This document shows, in pieces, positions 24,350 to 36,766 of a DNA stretch of 64,000 nt. The DNA is from Trifolium pratense (taxonomy: Eukaryota > Streptophyta > Magnoliopsida > Fabales > Fabaceae), in contig NC_060060.1 in the NCBI RefSeq assembly GCF_020283565.1, positions 43,772,001 to 43,836,000 on the forward strand, read 5' to 3'. Under the pieces are notes generated by a model, which saw only the letters and a program-made list of their open reading frames with translations, had not been told where the DNA came from and ran no database searches. Position numbers and translations under genes: made by a program. Each line of letters begins with the position of its first letter. Position 1 is the first letter of the stretch.

Positions 24350-24640
24350 TTTATCAAGGATAGAATTTGGAGGAAGATAAATTCTTGGAGTAGTCGACAC
24401 CTCTCTCAAGCAGGCAAGGAAATTATGATTAAATCTATTTTACAATCCATTCCGACTTATGTGATGAGCATTTTTCTTCTTCCAATTACTCTTATTGATG
24501 AAATAGAAAAAATGCTCAACTCGTTTTGGTGGGGTCATAGTGGTAACAATGGCCGCGGATTACACTGGCTCTCTTGGGAACGCCTCTCGGTAAGCAAAGA
24601 TTATGGAGGTATGGGCTTCAAAAAAAATAATGCTTACAAC
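24350..24640 (+). pseudogene. LINE reverse-transcriptase C-terminal fragment
   Basis: The + strand encodes SSRHLSQAGKEIMIKSILQS followed by IPTYVMSIFLLP, LNSFWWG, LHWLSWERLS and GGMGFKK. This is the signature linker between RT and the zf-RVT domain in plant LINEs. Nothing precedes or follows it, and it overlaps the very end of the dehydrogenase last exon. It is a dead scrap. Confidence 0.75.
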
Positions 24641-25703
24641 TTAGGAGTGATAATATAAAGTTTTAATCAAATTTGAGCTATACTCCCATAGTTTCCTTGC
24701 AAGCTCTTGATCACCTGCTTGTGAACTTGTTTCAGCTAAATTACAGTCCACAAAGTAGCAACCGCTCAGCCCTTTAACTTGTGGATGCAATGCGACATAA
24801 CATGTGGTTGCTGCTCCCTATGATAACAAGAATTAGAGGAAGTTTTCTATGAATTTATTTACACATATCTTGCGCTAGACTGTGACCTGTAAGAAAAAAG
24901 AACTAAACAAATTCTTCAGTTAGATTATTACCTGTTGTATACTTTTCATTGCGTATCTACCAATTAGACCAACAAATCCTGCATAAGGAATACGCCCGAA
25001 TTGTCAATATGTGCATTGTGCACCATCCATCAATGCGAACAAGAAGTTGAATGTTGATCTAGTTTTTTGGCATAAAATCTTTTTTGAGACGAAAAATAGA
25101 ACGGGAAAGATGGAATTACCATCGATTAAACTGTGATAACGAAATAGATTGGTGGCAATCGCTCCTGGGTTAAGTGAGTTTGCAGTAATTATTGTGCCCT
25201 CCTCCTGTTATAAATAAACATCCATTAGCATAACAAAACCAACAACGATAAATAGTAAAACATAAAAATATCTCGCATTTCAAAGCTTCGAAGTTGCTTA
25301 ACATAAAAACCTCAAACAAGTGAGTCACCTTTAGATATCTTGCAAGTTCATTAGCATGCAAAACATTGGCAAACTTTGACTGTCCATAGGCAGACAAACT
25401 GTTATACCTGAAAAATGTGAACATTATTGAAAATGTCAAATACTTGATTTTATATATCATACAATCACCGATGAGAATTAAAAGAGCTGAGGGGGAACAT
25501 TTGCAAATATCATTAATATAAATGATTGTACTGAAATTTATGCCATTAAGAAACTGTTACCCTGATTCATCATTAATCTTATCGAATCTAATCTAATCCC
25601 TTCAGAATATGATAATTTATGACGTCTTGATGCAACATTTACAATCCTTCCTTCTTTCTTCGGTTTAATGGCAGTTTGTTTCATTGTTTCCAGCAGTAAG
25701 TTT
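24641..25703 (-). pseudogene. TIC32-like short-chain dehydrogenase, 3' part (exons 4 partial to 8)
   Basis: - strand exons with GT-AG borders: 25703-25561 (rest of exon 4), 25407-25329, 25204-25120, 24978-24932, 24817-24641 (stop 24641-24643). They encode EGRIVNVASRRHKLSYSEGI, then YNSLSAYGQSKFANVLHANE with the catalytic YxxxK (YGQSK), then GTIITANSLNPGAIATNLF, GFVGLIGRYAMKSIQQ and [19 protein letters not shown]. This order is that of the TIC32 / retinol-dehydrogenase-like SDR family (NADP-dependent oxidoreductases; TIC32 itself acts at the chloroplast inner envelope). Exon 4 contains a 5-bp tandem duplication (agatt, near 25592) that shifts the frame before its donor. The exon is cut at 25704 by Copia A. 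Exon 4 starts at 44962, on the far side of A. Confidence 0.85.
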
Positions 25704-25861
25704 TGTTGGGAAAGATAACACAAAACACACCTAATACAAGGTCGGCGGATGATTGATTATCCCTGGATCAAACTTTTCCCACTATAATAATAATAACAAT
25801 AACAATGGAATAACAAGAATTTCTTCTGTTTAATTGAATAATAATACAAATTGATTATTAC

Positions 25862-27160
25862 TGATGACAAATCGTCACACTCTCTAATCCATGCCTATTT
25901 TAGCAACATTAGATACATTTTAGTAAGTTTTTAGCAATAAATATAAGAGAAATCTAACCATTAGCTTGATTACTTGTTTTGCAAGAAAACAGGAAAAACT
26001 GCAGGAAATGAATGATTTTCACTACGCTGGGGGCGTAGCCCATCACGCGCCGCGTGATGGAGCTCACAGGGAGCCAAGATTTTTACTCTGATCACGCGCG
26101 GCGTGATAACTGACCACGCGCGGCGTGAACCTTTGTGCAGAAACTGGATTGCTCTCTGACTTGCCTACGCGCGGCGTAGCTTTGGACCACGCGCGGCGTG
26201 AAGCTTTGCTGAAGAAGAAGAATGCTCTCTGACTTGATTACGCGCCGCGTGATTCTGTTACCACGCGCGGCGTAGTTGATGAAATTGCAACCACGCGCGG
26301 CGTGATGGATCTGGCGCGCGGCGTGGTTGCCTTCTGTATATATATTTTCTGCATAATTCTGTTTTCTGGGTTGGAAAATTCTGCGAAAATTGGACTACAT
26401 TCTGGTCTTGGAACTTGAAGATCGTGATTCACACTCCAGCGGAGAGCTCCAAGCGCATCAGATCATGGATTCACAAGCCGTGGCGATGAAGCGAGGAAGG
26501 GTACGAAGAACGATGAGGAGCTAAACTCCCTCGGAGGTAGAATCTAGGTAGTTTAGGATGTAGTTCATCTGAATGTAACCTGCAATTGTGTAAGATCATA
26601 CTCTCTTTATAGTATTCATTCAATTCAAGTCTGTTTCTAATGCTTTACAATCCTTCATTAGTGTTGTAATGATTTTGAGTTAAGTCACGTGCGAGAGTAT
26701 TGATTTAATGTCTGAACTGAATTGAATTGAGCGCTCGAGTGTCTCCGGTCGAGAGATTGAGGCATAGAGTGTAGCAAACGATTGACGCGCGTTAATATCA
26801 TTCGTTGTAGGTAGCTTCCGCCCGAGAGATCGGGGGAGTATCGACAACGAATAGAGTGGATTTTGACAAGAGATTGCGATTCACTATTTTGTCGATCTAG
26901 TTGTGAATACTTGAGTAGTTCTTATACATTGTAGGTTGCATGCGGTTAGCTATAGCCTAGATGATTCCGATGATTCTACCTCACTTTTTCCATATTATCA
27001 AGCACATTTTCTAGCAATTCGTTACTCAACATACCCCCAATTCATGTGTATTTTTTGTATAATGTCTATGAACACCGTTCGACTAGTTTGATCACACAAT
27101 CCCTGTGGATCGATATTTTATTACTACGTGATTTTCGTGCACTTGCGAAATTTATCATCA
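25862..27160 (+). repeat. B1 5' LTR
   Basis: 1299 bp. Contains the dyad cluster at 26023-26334, a tatatatat TATA-like run near 26338, and a distal half (26450-27160) with no coding motif. It ends gcgaaatttatcatca. Confidence 0.93.
26023..26334 (+). repeat. Ten-unit GC-rich dyad array in the B1 5' LTR
   Basis: Ten short dyads in about 310 bp, spaced irregularly. The core is ACGC-N3-GCGT (N3 = GCG or GCC), with outer bases usually forming CACGC...GCGTG or CTACGC...GCGTAG. The first unit is special: CTACGCTGGGGGCGTAG, with a G-rich loop. The array is identical in the 3' LTR (30347-30658). Its GC content is far above the surrounding DNA. Each unit could fold as a 5-7 bp hairpin in RNA or single-stranded DNA. 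Confidence 0.9.
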
Positions 27161-27290
27161 AGTTTTTGGCGCCGTTGCCGGGGATTGTGATTGATTCGAC
27201 AAGGCGATAGTGTTCATATTTTCTGTGTTTTCTTTATTTTTCTATTTTATATTTTCTACCGGAACGTTCTACTTGTGTGCTTCCTTGTGC

Positions 27291-28746
27291 ATGTGGAGAA
27301 CAGGTCCAATTGAGCTGGAATTCGATTCTGAGATTGAGAAAGCAGCACGAGCAAATCGTAAAGTGGAAGGAAGACATGTTTGAATCATACAATCAAGAGG
27401 CACTTTTAACTAGTTGCAAGTTCAATAATGTGTTTCTACAAATCATTACCAAACAATTAGAAGCTCAATGTATGGTGCAAGCAACCTTTCAAAATAATCC
27501 TCATGTCAACACCTTCAATCTTGGAGTGAAGAATCACATGGATTGTTCTTATGGAGCTAATCTGAATCAAGCATTTCCTCAAGATCAACATTTTGAAGAT
27601 CACCTTGAATCTTTTGAAGATACTCTTATCTTGGCCATGAAGATGACTCAAAGCAATTTTGAGGTGATGAAGGCAAACCAAGAGGTGTCAAGCGAACGTC
27701 ATGAAGCCTCCATCAAACATCTCGAAAACCAAATGGGTCAACTAGTAAGTCAAGTCTCTTCTCTACAAACTCAAAGTGGTTTTTGTGGAAACACCACGGA
27801 TCCTCGTAATGAAAGTTGTAATTCCATTAATTTGAAAAGTAGAGAAGTTTCATCACAAAAAGTAGTGGAGAATCCTAAGAATGATGAGAGTAAAAATGGT
27901 GTAGTTGAAAAGATGAAGGATGGTGTAGTTGAAAATAGAAGAGAAAATAAGAAAGAAGAAAAAAATAAGGAAGAAAAAGCTTATGAGGGTGAAGTTGAAA
28001 AGAGAGTGGAGAATGAGTCTAGTGCCAAGAAAGGCAAGAAACCTCTTGTGAAGGATTCCAAGTTTCAAGTTCCTTCACCATATGCTAGAATGCCTTATCC
28101 TAGGATGAAGAGGGTCAAGAACCAAGACCTTGAAGTTTGTGGAGTGGTATCCGAATGTTTCAGAGTGGAAGTGCTAGAGGAAGTGGTAATAGATGAGAAA
28201 GAAGAAGAGTGGGATCATGAGATTGAAATATTTCTTCAAAACTTGGATAACCCCCTAGAAGAGGAGAAAGAGCCAAAGGAAATAAAAAAGCCACCGGAAT
28301 TGAAAGAACTTCCTCCTAAATGGAAGTATGTGTTTTTGGGTGGCGACTCTAGGAAACCCGTGATCATAAGTGATTTGCTCACTCCACTAGAAGAGAATGA
28401 CTTGTTGAAAGAAGCGGAGAAAGTGAATGACGACCTAGGATGGGACTTGGATGGTGTGGTTCCTATCTATTGTTTGCACAAGATGGCCAAAGAAGAAGAG
28501 CCCGATCCGGTTGTAAATCCTCAAAAGTCTTCCACTTCAACATTGAAAGCTTCGGTGAGGAAAGGCTCTAAGAAATCTCCATCACGGTCTAGTAAGAAGG
28601 AAAGAACCAATTTGAAGACCAAAGGGGAAGATCTCAAGAGTGATTCGGGAAGTGTGAAATCATTACTATTTGATATTAATATTGCTCCTTTGAATGAAGA
28701 AAACAAGAGGAGCCGGGTTGAATCAAAGTTGAAGTATCCTCCCTAA
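27291..28746 (+). pseudogene. B1 defective gag / pol-start region
   Basis: The native Gag start is ATG 27291 (MWRTGPIELEFDSEIEKAAR, matching MRRTGPQELQFDPEIEKTAR of B2). It reaches a stop after about 30 codons. Another frame is open from 27277 to 28746. It contains the late-Gag region MTQSNFEVMKANQ...HEASIKHLENQMGQL, a charged linker with YARMPYPRMKRVKN, and then PPELKELPPKWKYVFLGGDS...PVIISDLL, the segment just upstream of RT in Athila-type pol. The Gag core domain and the aspartic protease seen in B2 are missing, and RT, RNase H and integrase are absent. Even if translated, the product could not form particles or copy RNA. The element depends on a relative in trans. Confidence 0.75.
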
Positions 28747-30185
28747 ACTTGTGATGATGAAGCGTCAAGCTAATGACGAGAAAGAAGCGCTTCATGGGAG
28801 GCAACCCATGAGTTTACGGTCCTTTCTTCCTTTTCACTCTTATGCTACTTTATGAATAATTGTTTGATGTTGCTTGGATATTGGCTGGATGTTTTATTTG
28901 TGTACTCTGAATTTGAATCTTCTTTTGTTTAATTGTGGAATGGTTTTTACCTTTAGAGTTCGTTTCAATACTTTGGCATGTTCTTTCTAGTTACTTGAGT
29001 ATCAATTACTTGATTTTCTCCGTGTGTGATATGTGAAACTTGCAGTGCAATAGCTTGTTGCACTCATGTGATCAAGAGGCAAAGGAAGGGAACGCACACT
29101 TTTTGACCGGTTCTTTGATTCGACCCAACCGTGAGGTATTGAGCCAAACACTCATTTTTCTTCTATGTGTGATATCCACTCATGTATTGTCTCTCGATTT
29201 TGCTTGTCGTCTTTTTATTTGATTGGTACTTTTGTAGCACACACGAGGCATGTTTCTTGGTACCTTTGAGCCTTTCTATCCACCCTTACTTATAATTATC
29301 CTTTGCTTAACCAATTTGAGCTGAAAAAGAAAATGTTTTTGCAAAACCTTAAGAAATTTTTGATGAAAAAAGGAATGACTTTCTTGGAGGTTAGGCACCT
29401 AATTAGTGGTTGATGCACATTGCTCACCACTAAGTTTGGGGTTGCTCTTTGGAATTAGCAACAAATAAAGTTTGGGGTGAGGGTACTAGAGAACTTACAA
29501 AAAAAGTTTTGATTTGAAAAATTGAGAAAAATTTCAAATTTTGCAAGGCAAAGAAAAAAAGAAACAAAAGTGAAAAAAAAAAAAGAGATGTTTGTGAAAG
29601 AAAAATAGAAAAGAAGTACAAAAAGAAGTGATAGCCTTGAGTTCTAAGAATAGCAAAACTTTGTTTGATGATTGAAAAAGTTCTCTAGTCCACTTTAGTT
29701 CAAAGGAAAAAGGGGTTTTGGTTTATGGAAATGTTCGTTGACTTATAGGGGGATCTAACTCCAAGTTTTTCTACTACTTATCCCAAAATGTCACCATCCA
29801 CCCAAGCCAAGCCACGTTATAACCCTAAAAGACCTCTAATGTGTGTGCACAAAGTGAACCGAAGGAATTCTTAGACTACTTGCAAAATTATTGTTGACTT
29901 GCATTGATGTGTTGATTTGAGTGAATTACCAAAAAAACTGAAGAGTGCATGTGAGTAGTGTGATGAAATCATAGAGCTTTGGTCGAAAAGTGTGAACTAC
30001 TTGAAAATGCCTTGCGGGAACGGTTGTGCAATTGAGCAATGTTTGCAGGTGGATCATTGATCATCAGGTGAGTCTCACGTATGTATGATTCGAGTGAATT
30101 TAAGGAAAATGCCAGGGTCTTGACACGAAAGCTTGAGGTAAAAGTTGTTTCCTTGAGGACAAGGAAAGGTTTAAGTTTGGGGTTG
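28747..30185 (+). other. B1 non-coding 3' interior
   Basis: Begins with the Athila-type motif cttcatgggaggcaaccca (28791) and ends at the PPT before 30186. It is collinear with B2 36767-38200, including a conserved stretch at 29040-29222 / 37933-37751 (caatagcttgttgcactcatg). No family-level coding motif is seen; the short open frames in it are not convincing. Confidence 0.6.
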
Positions 30186-31484
30186 TGATGACAAATCGTC
30201 ACACTCTCTAATCCATGCCTATTTTAGCAACATTAGATACATTTTAGTAAGTTTTTAGCAATAAATATAAGAGAAATCTAACCATTAGCTTGATTACTTG
30301 TTTTGCAAGAAAACAGGAAAAACTGCAGGAAATGAATGATTTTCACTACGCTGGGGGCGTAGCCCATCACGCGCCGCGTGATGGAGCTCACAGGGAGCCA
30401 AGATTTTTACTCTGATCACGCGCGGCGTGATAACTGACCACGCGCGGCGTGAACCTTTGTGCAGAAACTGGATTGCTCTCTGACTTGCCTACGCGCGGCG
30501 TAGCTTTGGACCACGCGCGGCGTGAAGCTTTGCTGAAGAAGAAGAATGCTCTCTGACTTGATTACGCGCCGCGTGATTCTGTTACCACGCGCGGCGTAGT
30601 TGATGAAATTGCAACCACGCGCGGCGTGATGGATCTGGCGCGCGGCGTGGTTGCCTTCTGTATATATATTTTCTGCATAATTCTGTTTTCTGGGTTGGAA
30701 AATTCTGCGAAAATTGGACTACATTCTGGTCTTGGAACTTGAAGATCGTGATTCACACTCCAGCGGAGAGCTCCAAGCGCATCAGATCATGGATTCACAA
30801 GCCGTGGCGATGAAGCGAGGAAGGGTACGAAGAACGATGAGGAGCTAAACTCCCTCGGAGGTAGAATCTAGGTAGTTTAGGATGTAGTTCATCTGAATGT
30901 AACCTGCAATTGTGTAAGATCATACTCTCTTTATAGTATTCATTCAATTCAAGTCTGTTTCTAATGCTTTACAATCCTTCATTAGTGTTGTAATGATTTT
31001 GAGTTAAGTCACGTGCGAGAGTATTGATTTAATGTCTGAACTGAATTGAATTGAGCGCTCGAGTGTCTCCGGTCGAGAGATTGAGGCATAGAGTGTAGCA
31101 AACGATTGACGCGCGTTAATATCATTCGTTGTAGGTAGCTTCCGCCCGAGAGATCGGGGGAGTATCGACAACGAATAGAGTGGATTTTGACAAGAGATTG
31201 CGATTCACTATTTTGTCGATCTAGTTGTGAATACTTGAGTAGTTCTTATACATTGTAGGTTGCATGCGGTTAGCTATAGCCTAGATGATTCCGATGATTC
31301 TACCTCACTTTTTCCATATTATCAAGCACATTTTCTAGCAATTCGTTACTCAACATACCCCCAATTCATGTGTATTTTTTGTATAATGTCTATGAACACC
31401 GTTCGACTAGTTTGATCACACAATCCCTGTGGATCGATATTTTATTACTACGTGATTTTCGTGCACTTGCGAAATTTATCATCA
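30186..31484 (+). repeat. B1 3' LTR
   Basis: 1299 bp, the same as 25862-27160 by eye, including the ten-dyad array at 30347-30658. It is followed directly by the ATTAC duplication and the remainder of the A LTR. Confidence 0.93.
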
Positions 31485-31489
31485 ATTAC

Positions 31490-31740
31490 AACTCTCACCA
31501 ACAAATATGGTGGATAACCTCTCTTTTGGATTTGCTCTCAAAAGGATTTCTTCACACTCTGATGATAGAAATGAAAACATGAAAATGAATTTATAGCCAG
31601 AGCATTCCAACAATAGGTGGCTATGAGAAGTTTCCTCATTTTCATTCACTACAAATTCTCTCATGCGTTTAATTTCATTTTCTATAATTGATAGTGATTA
31701 CTCATTCTTTATATCTCCACATAAAGAGGAAATACTATCA
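31490..31740 (-). repeat. Remainder of the A 3' LTR
   Basis: 251 bp continuing the LTR piece 25704-25861 across B1; together they match 44533-44941. Differences seen: tagaaatgaaaac versus tagaaattaaaac, and tctttatatctcc versus tctttctctctcc. Confidence 0.92.
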
Positions 31741-31759
31741 ATCTCCCCCTTCCGATTTA

Positions 31760-34700
31760 GGTGGAGGGATCCATCAGTCCAGCAGCTCTCCTGCAGAACT
31801 CGTACTTGTCCTTCGGTAAAGACTTGATCATCATATCTGAGCAATTATTATCAGTGTGAATTTTCTCAAGCTGTAGTTGCTTAGAATTTAACATATCACG
31901 TATCCAGTGATATCTCACATCGATGTGTTTTGACCTCGAGTGAAAACTTGAATTCTTGCTCAGGTGGATTGCACTTTGACTATCTCAATGCACGACGTAC
32001 TTCTGCTGGTCTTGCCCTAATTCATGCAAGAACCGCTTCATCCATAACATTTCCTTGCAAGCTTCTGTAGCTGCAATAAATTCTGCCTCTGTGGTAGACA
32101 AAGCAACACACTTTTGTAGCTTAGACTGCCACGATACAGCTCCCCCTGAAAATGTAATCAAGAATCCAGAAGTTGATTTCCTAGAATCAATATCTCCCGC
32201 CATATCTGCATCTGTGTAGCCAATTAGTTCAGGATTTCTACTTCCAAAGCACAAACTCATTTTGGAAGTTCCTCTGAGATATCGCAAGATCCACTTCACA
32301 GCATTCCAATGCTCCTTTCCTGGATTGGCCAAGAATCTACTAACAACACCAACCGCGTGTGTTATATCTGCTCGTGTGCATACCATTGCATACATCAAGC
32401 TTCCAACAGCTGAAACATATGGCACCTTGTTCATCTCCTGTTTTTCAATTTCAGTTGCCGGACTCTGCTTTGAACTAAGACAAAAGTGACTAGCAAGTGG
32501 AGTAGCAACTGGTTTTGCCTTTTCCATGTGAAACCGCTCTAACACCTTCTCGATATATTTTTCTTGTGATAGCCACAGCTTGTGCTCCTTCCGATCACGA
32601 CGGATGGACATACCAAGAATATGTTTTGCCGGTCCCAAGTCTTTCATAGCAAAATATTTCTTCATTTCATCCTTCAACTTGCTGATCTTCTCACTATTTT
32701 GTCCAACGATCAACATATCGTCAACATACAAGAGAAGTATGATGAACTCACCATCATGAAATCTCTTCACAAACACACAATGGTCAGAATTCGTCCTTCG
32801 ATATCCATGATCAATCATGAAGGAATCAAACTTCTTATACCATTGACGCGGTGCCTGCTTAAGTCCGTATAAACTCTTTTTCAACTGACATACCAAGTTT
32901 TCTTTGCCTTTGACTTTGAATCCCTCTGGCTGCTCCATGTAAATTTCTTCTTCTAAATCACCATGAAGAAATGCAGTCTTCACATCTAGCTGCTCCACAT
33001 CTAGATCCAAACTTGCAGCCAAACCAAGCACTACCCGAATCGATGACATCTTGACCACAGGTGAAAAAATCTCTTCAAAGTCTATGCCTTTCTTTTGACT
33101 GAAGCCTTTCACGACTAACCTCGCCTTGTATCTAGGTCGTGAGTTATTTTCCTCAGTCTTCAACTTGTACACCCATTTGTTTTTGAGTGCTCTTTTACCT
33201 TTCGGTAAAGCTACCAACTTATATGTCAGGTTCTCATGCAAGGATTGCATTTCTTCTTGCATGGCTTTCAACCATTCTTCTTTGTGATTATCCATCAAAG
33301 CTTCTTCATAACACTCTGGTTCTCCCCCATCAGTGAGTAACACAAATTCCGTTGCAGGATATTTGGTTTGAGGTTTAGGTATCCTAGATGATCTTCTCAA
33401 TTGGGGAACTTGTTCTTCATCATTAGAGTCTTCAATCATATCTTCATTATGATTGTTGCTTCCATTACCATCTGTTACTTCTTCATTTGGATCATTACCA
33501 ATTGGAGGTTCATTTTCTGCTTCTCCAATATCTTTTATTTCATCTCCCCCGTAATGCTCTAGAGGGGGAACTGGATCCAAGTTGACTGGATGTTCTCTAG
33601 AAATAACAGGCTTGACTCCCTTCTGAATATCTTCAATATTCTGGTCTTCCAAGAAGATAACATCTCTGCTTCTAATAATCTTCTTCTCTACAGGATCCCA
33701 TAAACGGTACCCGAATTCTTCATTTCCATATCCCAAGAAGATGCACTCCTTCGACTTTGAGTCGAGTTTCGATCTTTCATCTTTTGGAACATGAACAAAC
33801 GCTCTACAACCGAACACCTTCAAGTGATTGTAGGATACTTCTTTACCTGTCCAAAACCTATTTGGAACATCACCATTCAATGGAGTTGAAGGGGATAAGT
33901 TGATTAAATCAACTGCAGTCATCAGAGTCTCACCCCAAAAACTCTTCGGTAACTTGGAATGAGATAACATTGTTCTCACTCTTTCAACAATAGTTCTGTT
34001 CATTCTCTCAGCCACTCCATTGTGCTGAGGCGTTTTCGGAACAGATCTTTCATGCCGGATTCCATTACTAATACAGTAATGTTTGAAATCTCCCATAAAC
34101 TCTCCTCCATTGTCAGTACGAACACATTTTAACTTCTTGCCAGTTTCTCTCTCAACACTAGCATGAAACTGTTTGAATACAACAAACACCTGATCTTTTG
34201 TTTTGAGGGCATAAGCCCAAACCTTCCTGGAGTGATCATCAATAAAGGTAACAAAATACCTTGCACCTCCATGAGTACTAGTGGTCATTGGACCACAAAC
34301 ATCAGAATGCACCAAATCTAAAACATTTGGCTTTCTATGTGGGGCCTTATATTGAAATGAAGCTCTATGTTGCTTTCCAGCCAAACAATGTGTACATGGC
34401 TTAAGCGACATTTCCAATCCTTTCACACCGGCCAAAATACCTCTTTTGGCTAGGATTTGAAGTCCCTTCTCACTCATATGTCCGAGCCGTTTATGCCATA
34501 GCTGGACCGAGGAGTCTTCTCCGAGAGCGTTAACACACCCATTATTGACTTTGGCTTCTATCACATAAAGAGTGTTTACTTTCTTGCCTCGGGCTACTAC
34601 CAAGGAACTTTTTGATAGCTTCCATTTACTATCTCCAAACACACTAGTATAGCCTTCTTCGTCTAGAAGTCCTGTTGATATTAGATTGAGACGCATGTCA

Positions 34701-35534
34701 GGAACATGTCTCACATCTTTCAATGTTAAGCGACAACCAGTGTTTGTTTCTAGGCAAACATCTCCTATGCCCACAATCTTGGATTTATCATCATTCCCCA
34801 TCTTCACATAACCAAAATCACTGCTTGTATAGGAAGAAAAGAAATCCCTTCGTGAGGTTACATGGAATGATGCACCAGAATCCACGACCCAACATGTATC
34901 TTGTGATGTCAAATTAACATGACCATCATCACAAACGAAGATTACCTCATTGCCTTGAAAAATGGTAGCGGCTATGTTACTCGCATCACCATTTTCTTGT
35001 TGCTCTCTTTTGAGCTTCCTACATTCTTTCTTCATGTGACCTTTCTCGTGACAATAAAAACACTCCACGTCTTTTCTTGTCCACGACCTACCCCTTAAAT
35101 TATGTCCAGAATTTCCCCTTGACTTGTCTCTAGTATTGAACTTCTTGTGGATATTTCTTCCACGATACTCAGTGACAAGCGCCTCAGACTCTGTTGGCAT
35201 TCCTTGTTCCTTCCTTCTAGCTTCTTCATTGAACATGCTATCTTTTAAAATGTCCAATGTTAGAACACCTTGTGGTGCCGAGTTACTCAATGAAACCACA
35301 AGCGTGTCCCAATTGTCTGGCAAGGAACTTAATAACAATAATGCTTGCAATTCATCTTCAAGCACCATCTTCATATTGGTGAGTTGATTTATCAATCTTT
35401 GAAAATCACTCAAGTGTTCAGAAACACTCCTAGTTTCTCTATACTTGAGGTTCACCAATCGCCGAATAGTAGAGGCTTTATTCTGGGTTGTCTTTCTCTC
35501 GTACAAAGCTTCTAATTTCGTCCATAATGTGTAC
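31760..35534 (-). pseudogene. Copia A polyprotein, protease to RNase H, broken
   Basis: - strand frame from the B2 junction (35534) to 31985. It contains late Gag (SVSEHLSDFQRLINQLTNM), zinc knuckle CFYCHEKGHMKKECRK, protease WVVDSGASFHVT, GAG-pre/INT zinc region LWHKRLGHMSEKG...CTHCLAGKQ, integrase HSDVCGPM and RTDNGGEF, RT LLLYVDDMLIVGQ and RNase H LSTTEAEFIAA. An in-frame TGA at 31985-31987 replaces the Cys codon normally found in the H-C-D-S-Q-S-A RNase H motif; DSQSAIHLSKNSSF continues beyond it to about 31760. The first about 39 residues of the open frame upstream of 35534 come from the B2 LTR and are not part of this protein. Gag's N-terminus lies at 44229-44479. Confidence 0.9.
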
Positions 35535-36766
35535 TGATGGATTATTTCGCAAGTGCACGAAAACCACGTAGTAATAAAAATATCGATCCACAGGGATTGT
35601 GTGATCAAACTAGTCGAATTGTGTTCATAGACATTTGACAGAAAATACACATAAATTGGGGGTATGTTGAGTAATGAATTGCTAGAAAACGTGCTTTGAT
35701 ATAATGGAAAAGCGAGGTAGAATCATCGGAATCGCCTAGTCTATAGTTAAACCACATGCAATCTACTATATCATAGGAATTTACTCAAGTGTTCACAACT
35801 AGATCGACAAATTAGTGAATCGCAATCTCTTGTCAAAATCCACTCTATTCGTTGTCGATACTCCCCCGATCTCTCGGGCGGAAGCTACCTACAACGAATG
35901 ATATTAACGCGCGTCAATCGTTCGCTACACTCTATGCCTCAATCTCTCGACCGGAGACACTCGAGTGCTCAATACAATTCAGTTCAGAAATTAAATCAAT
36001 ACTCTCGCACGTGACTTAACTCGAAATCATTATAACACTAATGAAGGATTATAAGGCATTAAAAACAGATTTGCATTGGATGAACACTATAGAGAGAGTA
36101 AATTCTTACAACATTTGCAGATTACATTAAGCTGAACTACATCCTAAACTATCCTAGATCCTACCTCCAAAGGAGCTTAGCTCCTCATCGTGCTTCGTTC
36201 GCTTCCTCGCTTCATCGCCATGGCTTGTGAATCCATGCTCTCGATGTGCTTGGAGCTATCCTCTGGAGTCTTGAATCGCGATCTTGAAGTTCCAAAACCA
36301 GAATGTAGATCAATTTTGCAGAATTTTCCAACCCGAAAACAGAATTATGCAGAAACTATATATACAGAAGGCAACCACGCCGCGCGCCAGATCTATCACG
36401 CCGCGCGTGGTTGCAAATCCATCAACTACGCTGCGCGTGGTAACAGAATCACGCGGCGCGTGATCAAGTCAGAGAGCAATCTTCCTTTTCAGCAAAGCTT
36501 CACGCCGCGCGTGGTAAGGCATCACGCGGCGCGTGATCAGAGTCAAACTCTTGGCTCTCTGTGAGCTCCATCACGCGGCGCGTGATGGCCTACGCCCCCA
36601 GCGTAGTGAAAATCATTCATTTCCTGCAGTTTTTCCTGTTTTCTTGCAAAACAAGTAATCAAGCTAATGGTTAGATTTCTCTTATATTTATTGCTAAAAA
36701 CCTACTAAAATGTATCTAATGTTGCTAAAATAGGCATGGATTAGAGAGTGTGACGATTTGTCATCA
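35535..36766 (-). repeat. B2 3' LTR
   Basis: 1232 bp, TGATGG...TCATCA on the + strand. It includes an eight-unit dyad array at about 36375-36606, with the C-rich-loop unit CTACGCCCCCAGCGTAG nearest the element-sense 5' end. Confidence 0.93.

Larger units (their letters stand above)
25862..31484 (+). mobile_element. Gypsy (Athila-like) non-autonomous element B1
   Basis: 5623 bp, + strand, inside the 3' LTR of A. The target duplication is ATTAC (25857-25861, 31485-31489). LTRs are 25862-27160 and 30186-31484, both 1299 bp with TGATGAC...TCATCA ends and no difference noticed by eye. The PBS after the 5' LTR is within agtttttggcgccgttgcc (27161-27179), the form used by Athila-type Gypsy elements. 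The PPT-like tttggggttg precedes 30186. The 3025-bp interior has a broken gag and only the first part of pol; no RT, RNase H or integrase core. Confidence 0.92.

Noticed and set aside
26023..26334. Regularly repeated GC-rich dyads resembling a CRISPR array
   Set aside because: Spacing is irregular, units are only about 15 bp, and they lie in plant LTRs; there is no leader or cas gene.
35535..35650. N-terminal extension of the Copia A open frame (MYFLSNVYEH...)
   Set aside because: It is the B2 LTR read through in frame; the true upstream Gag lies at 44229-44479.
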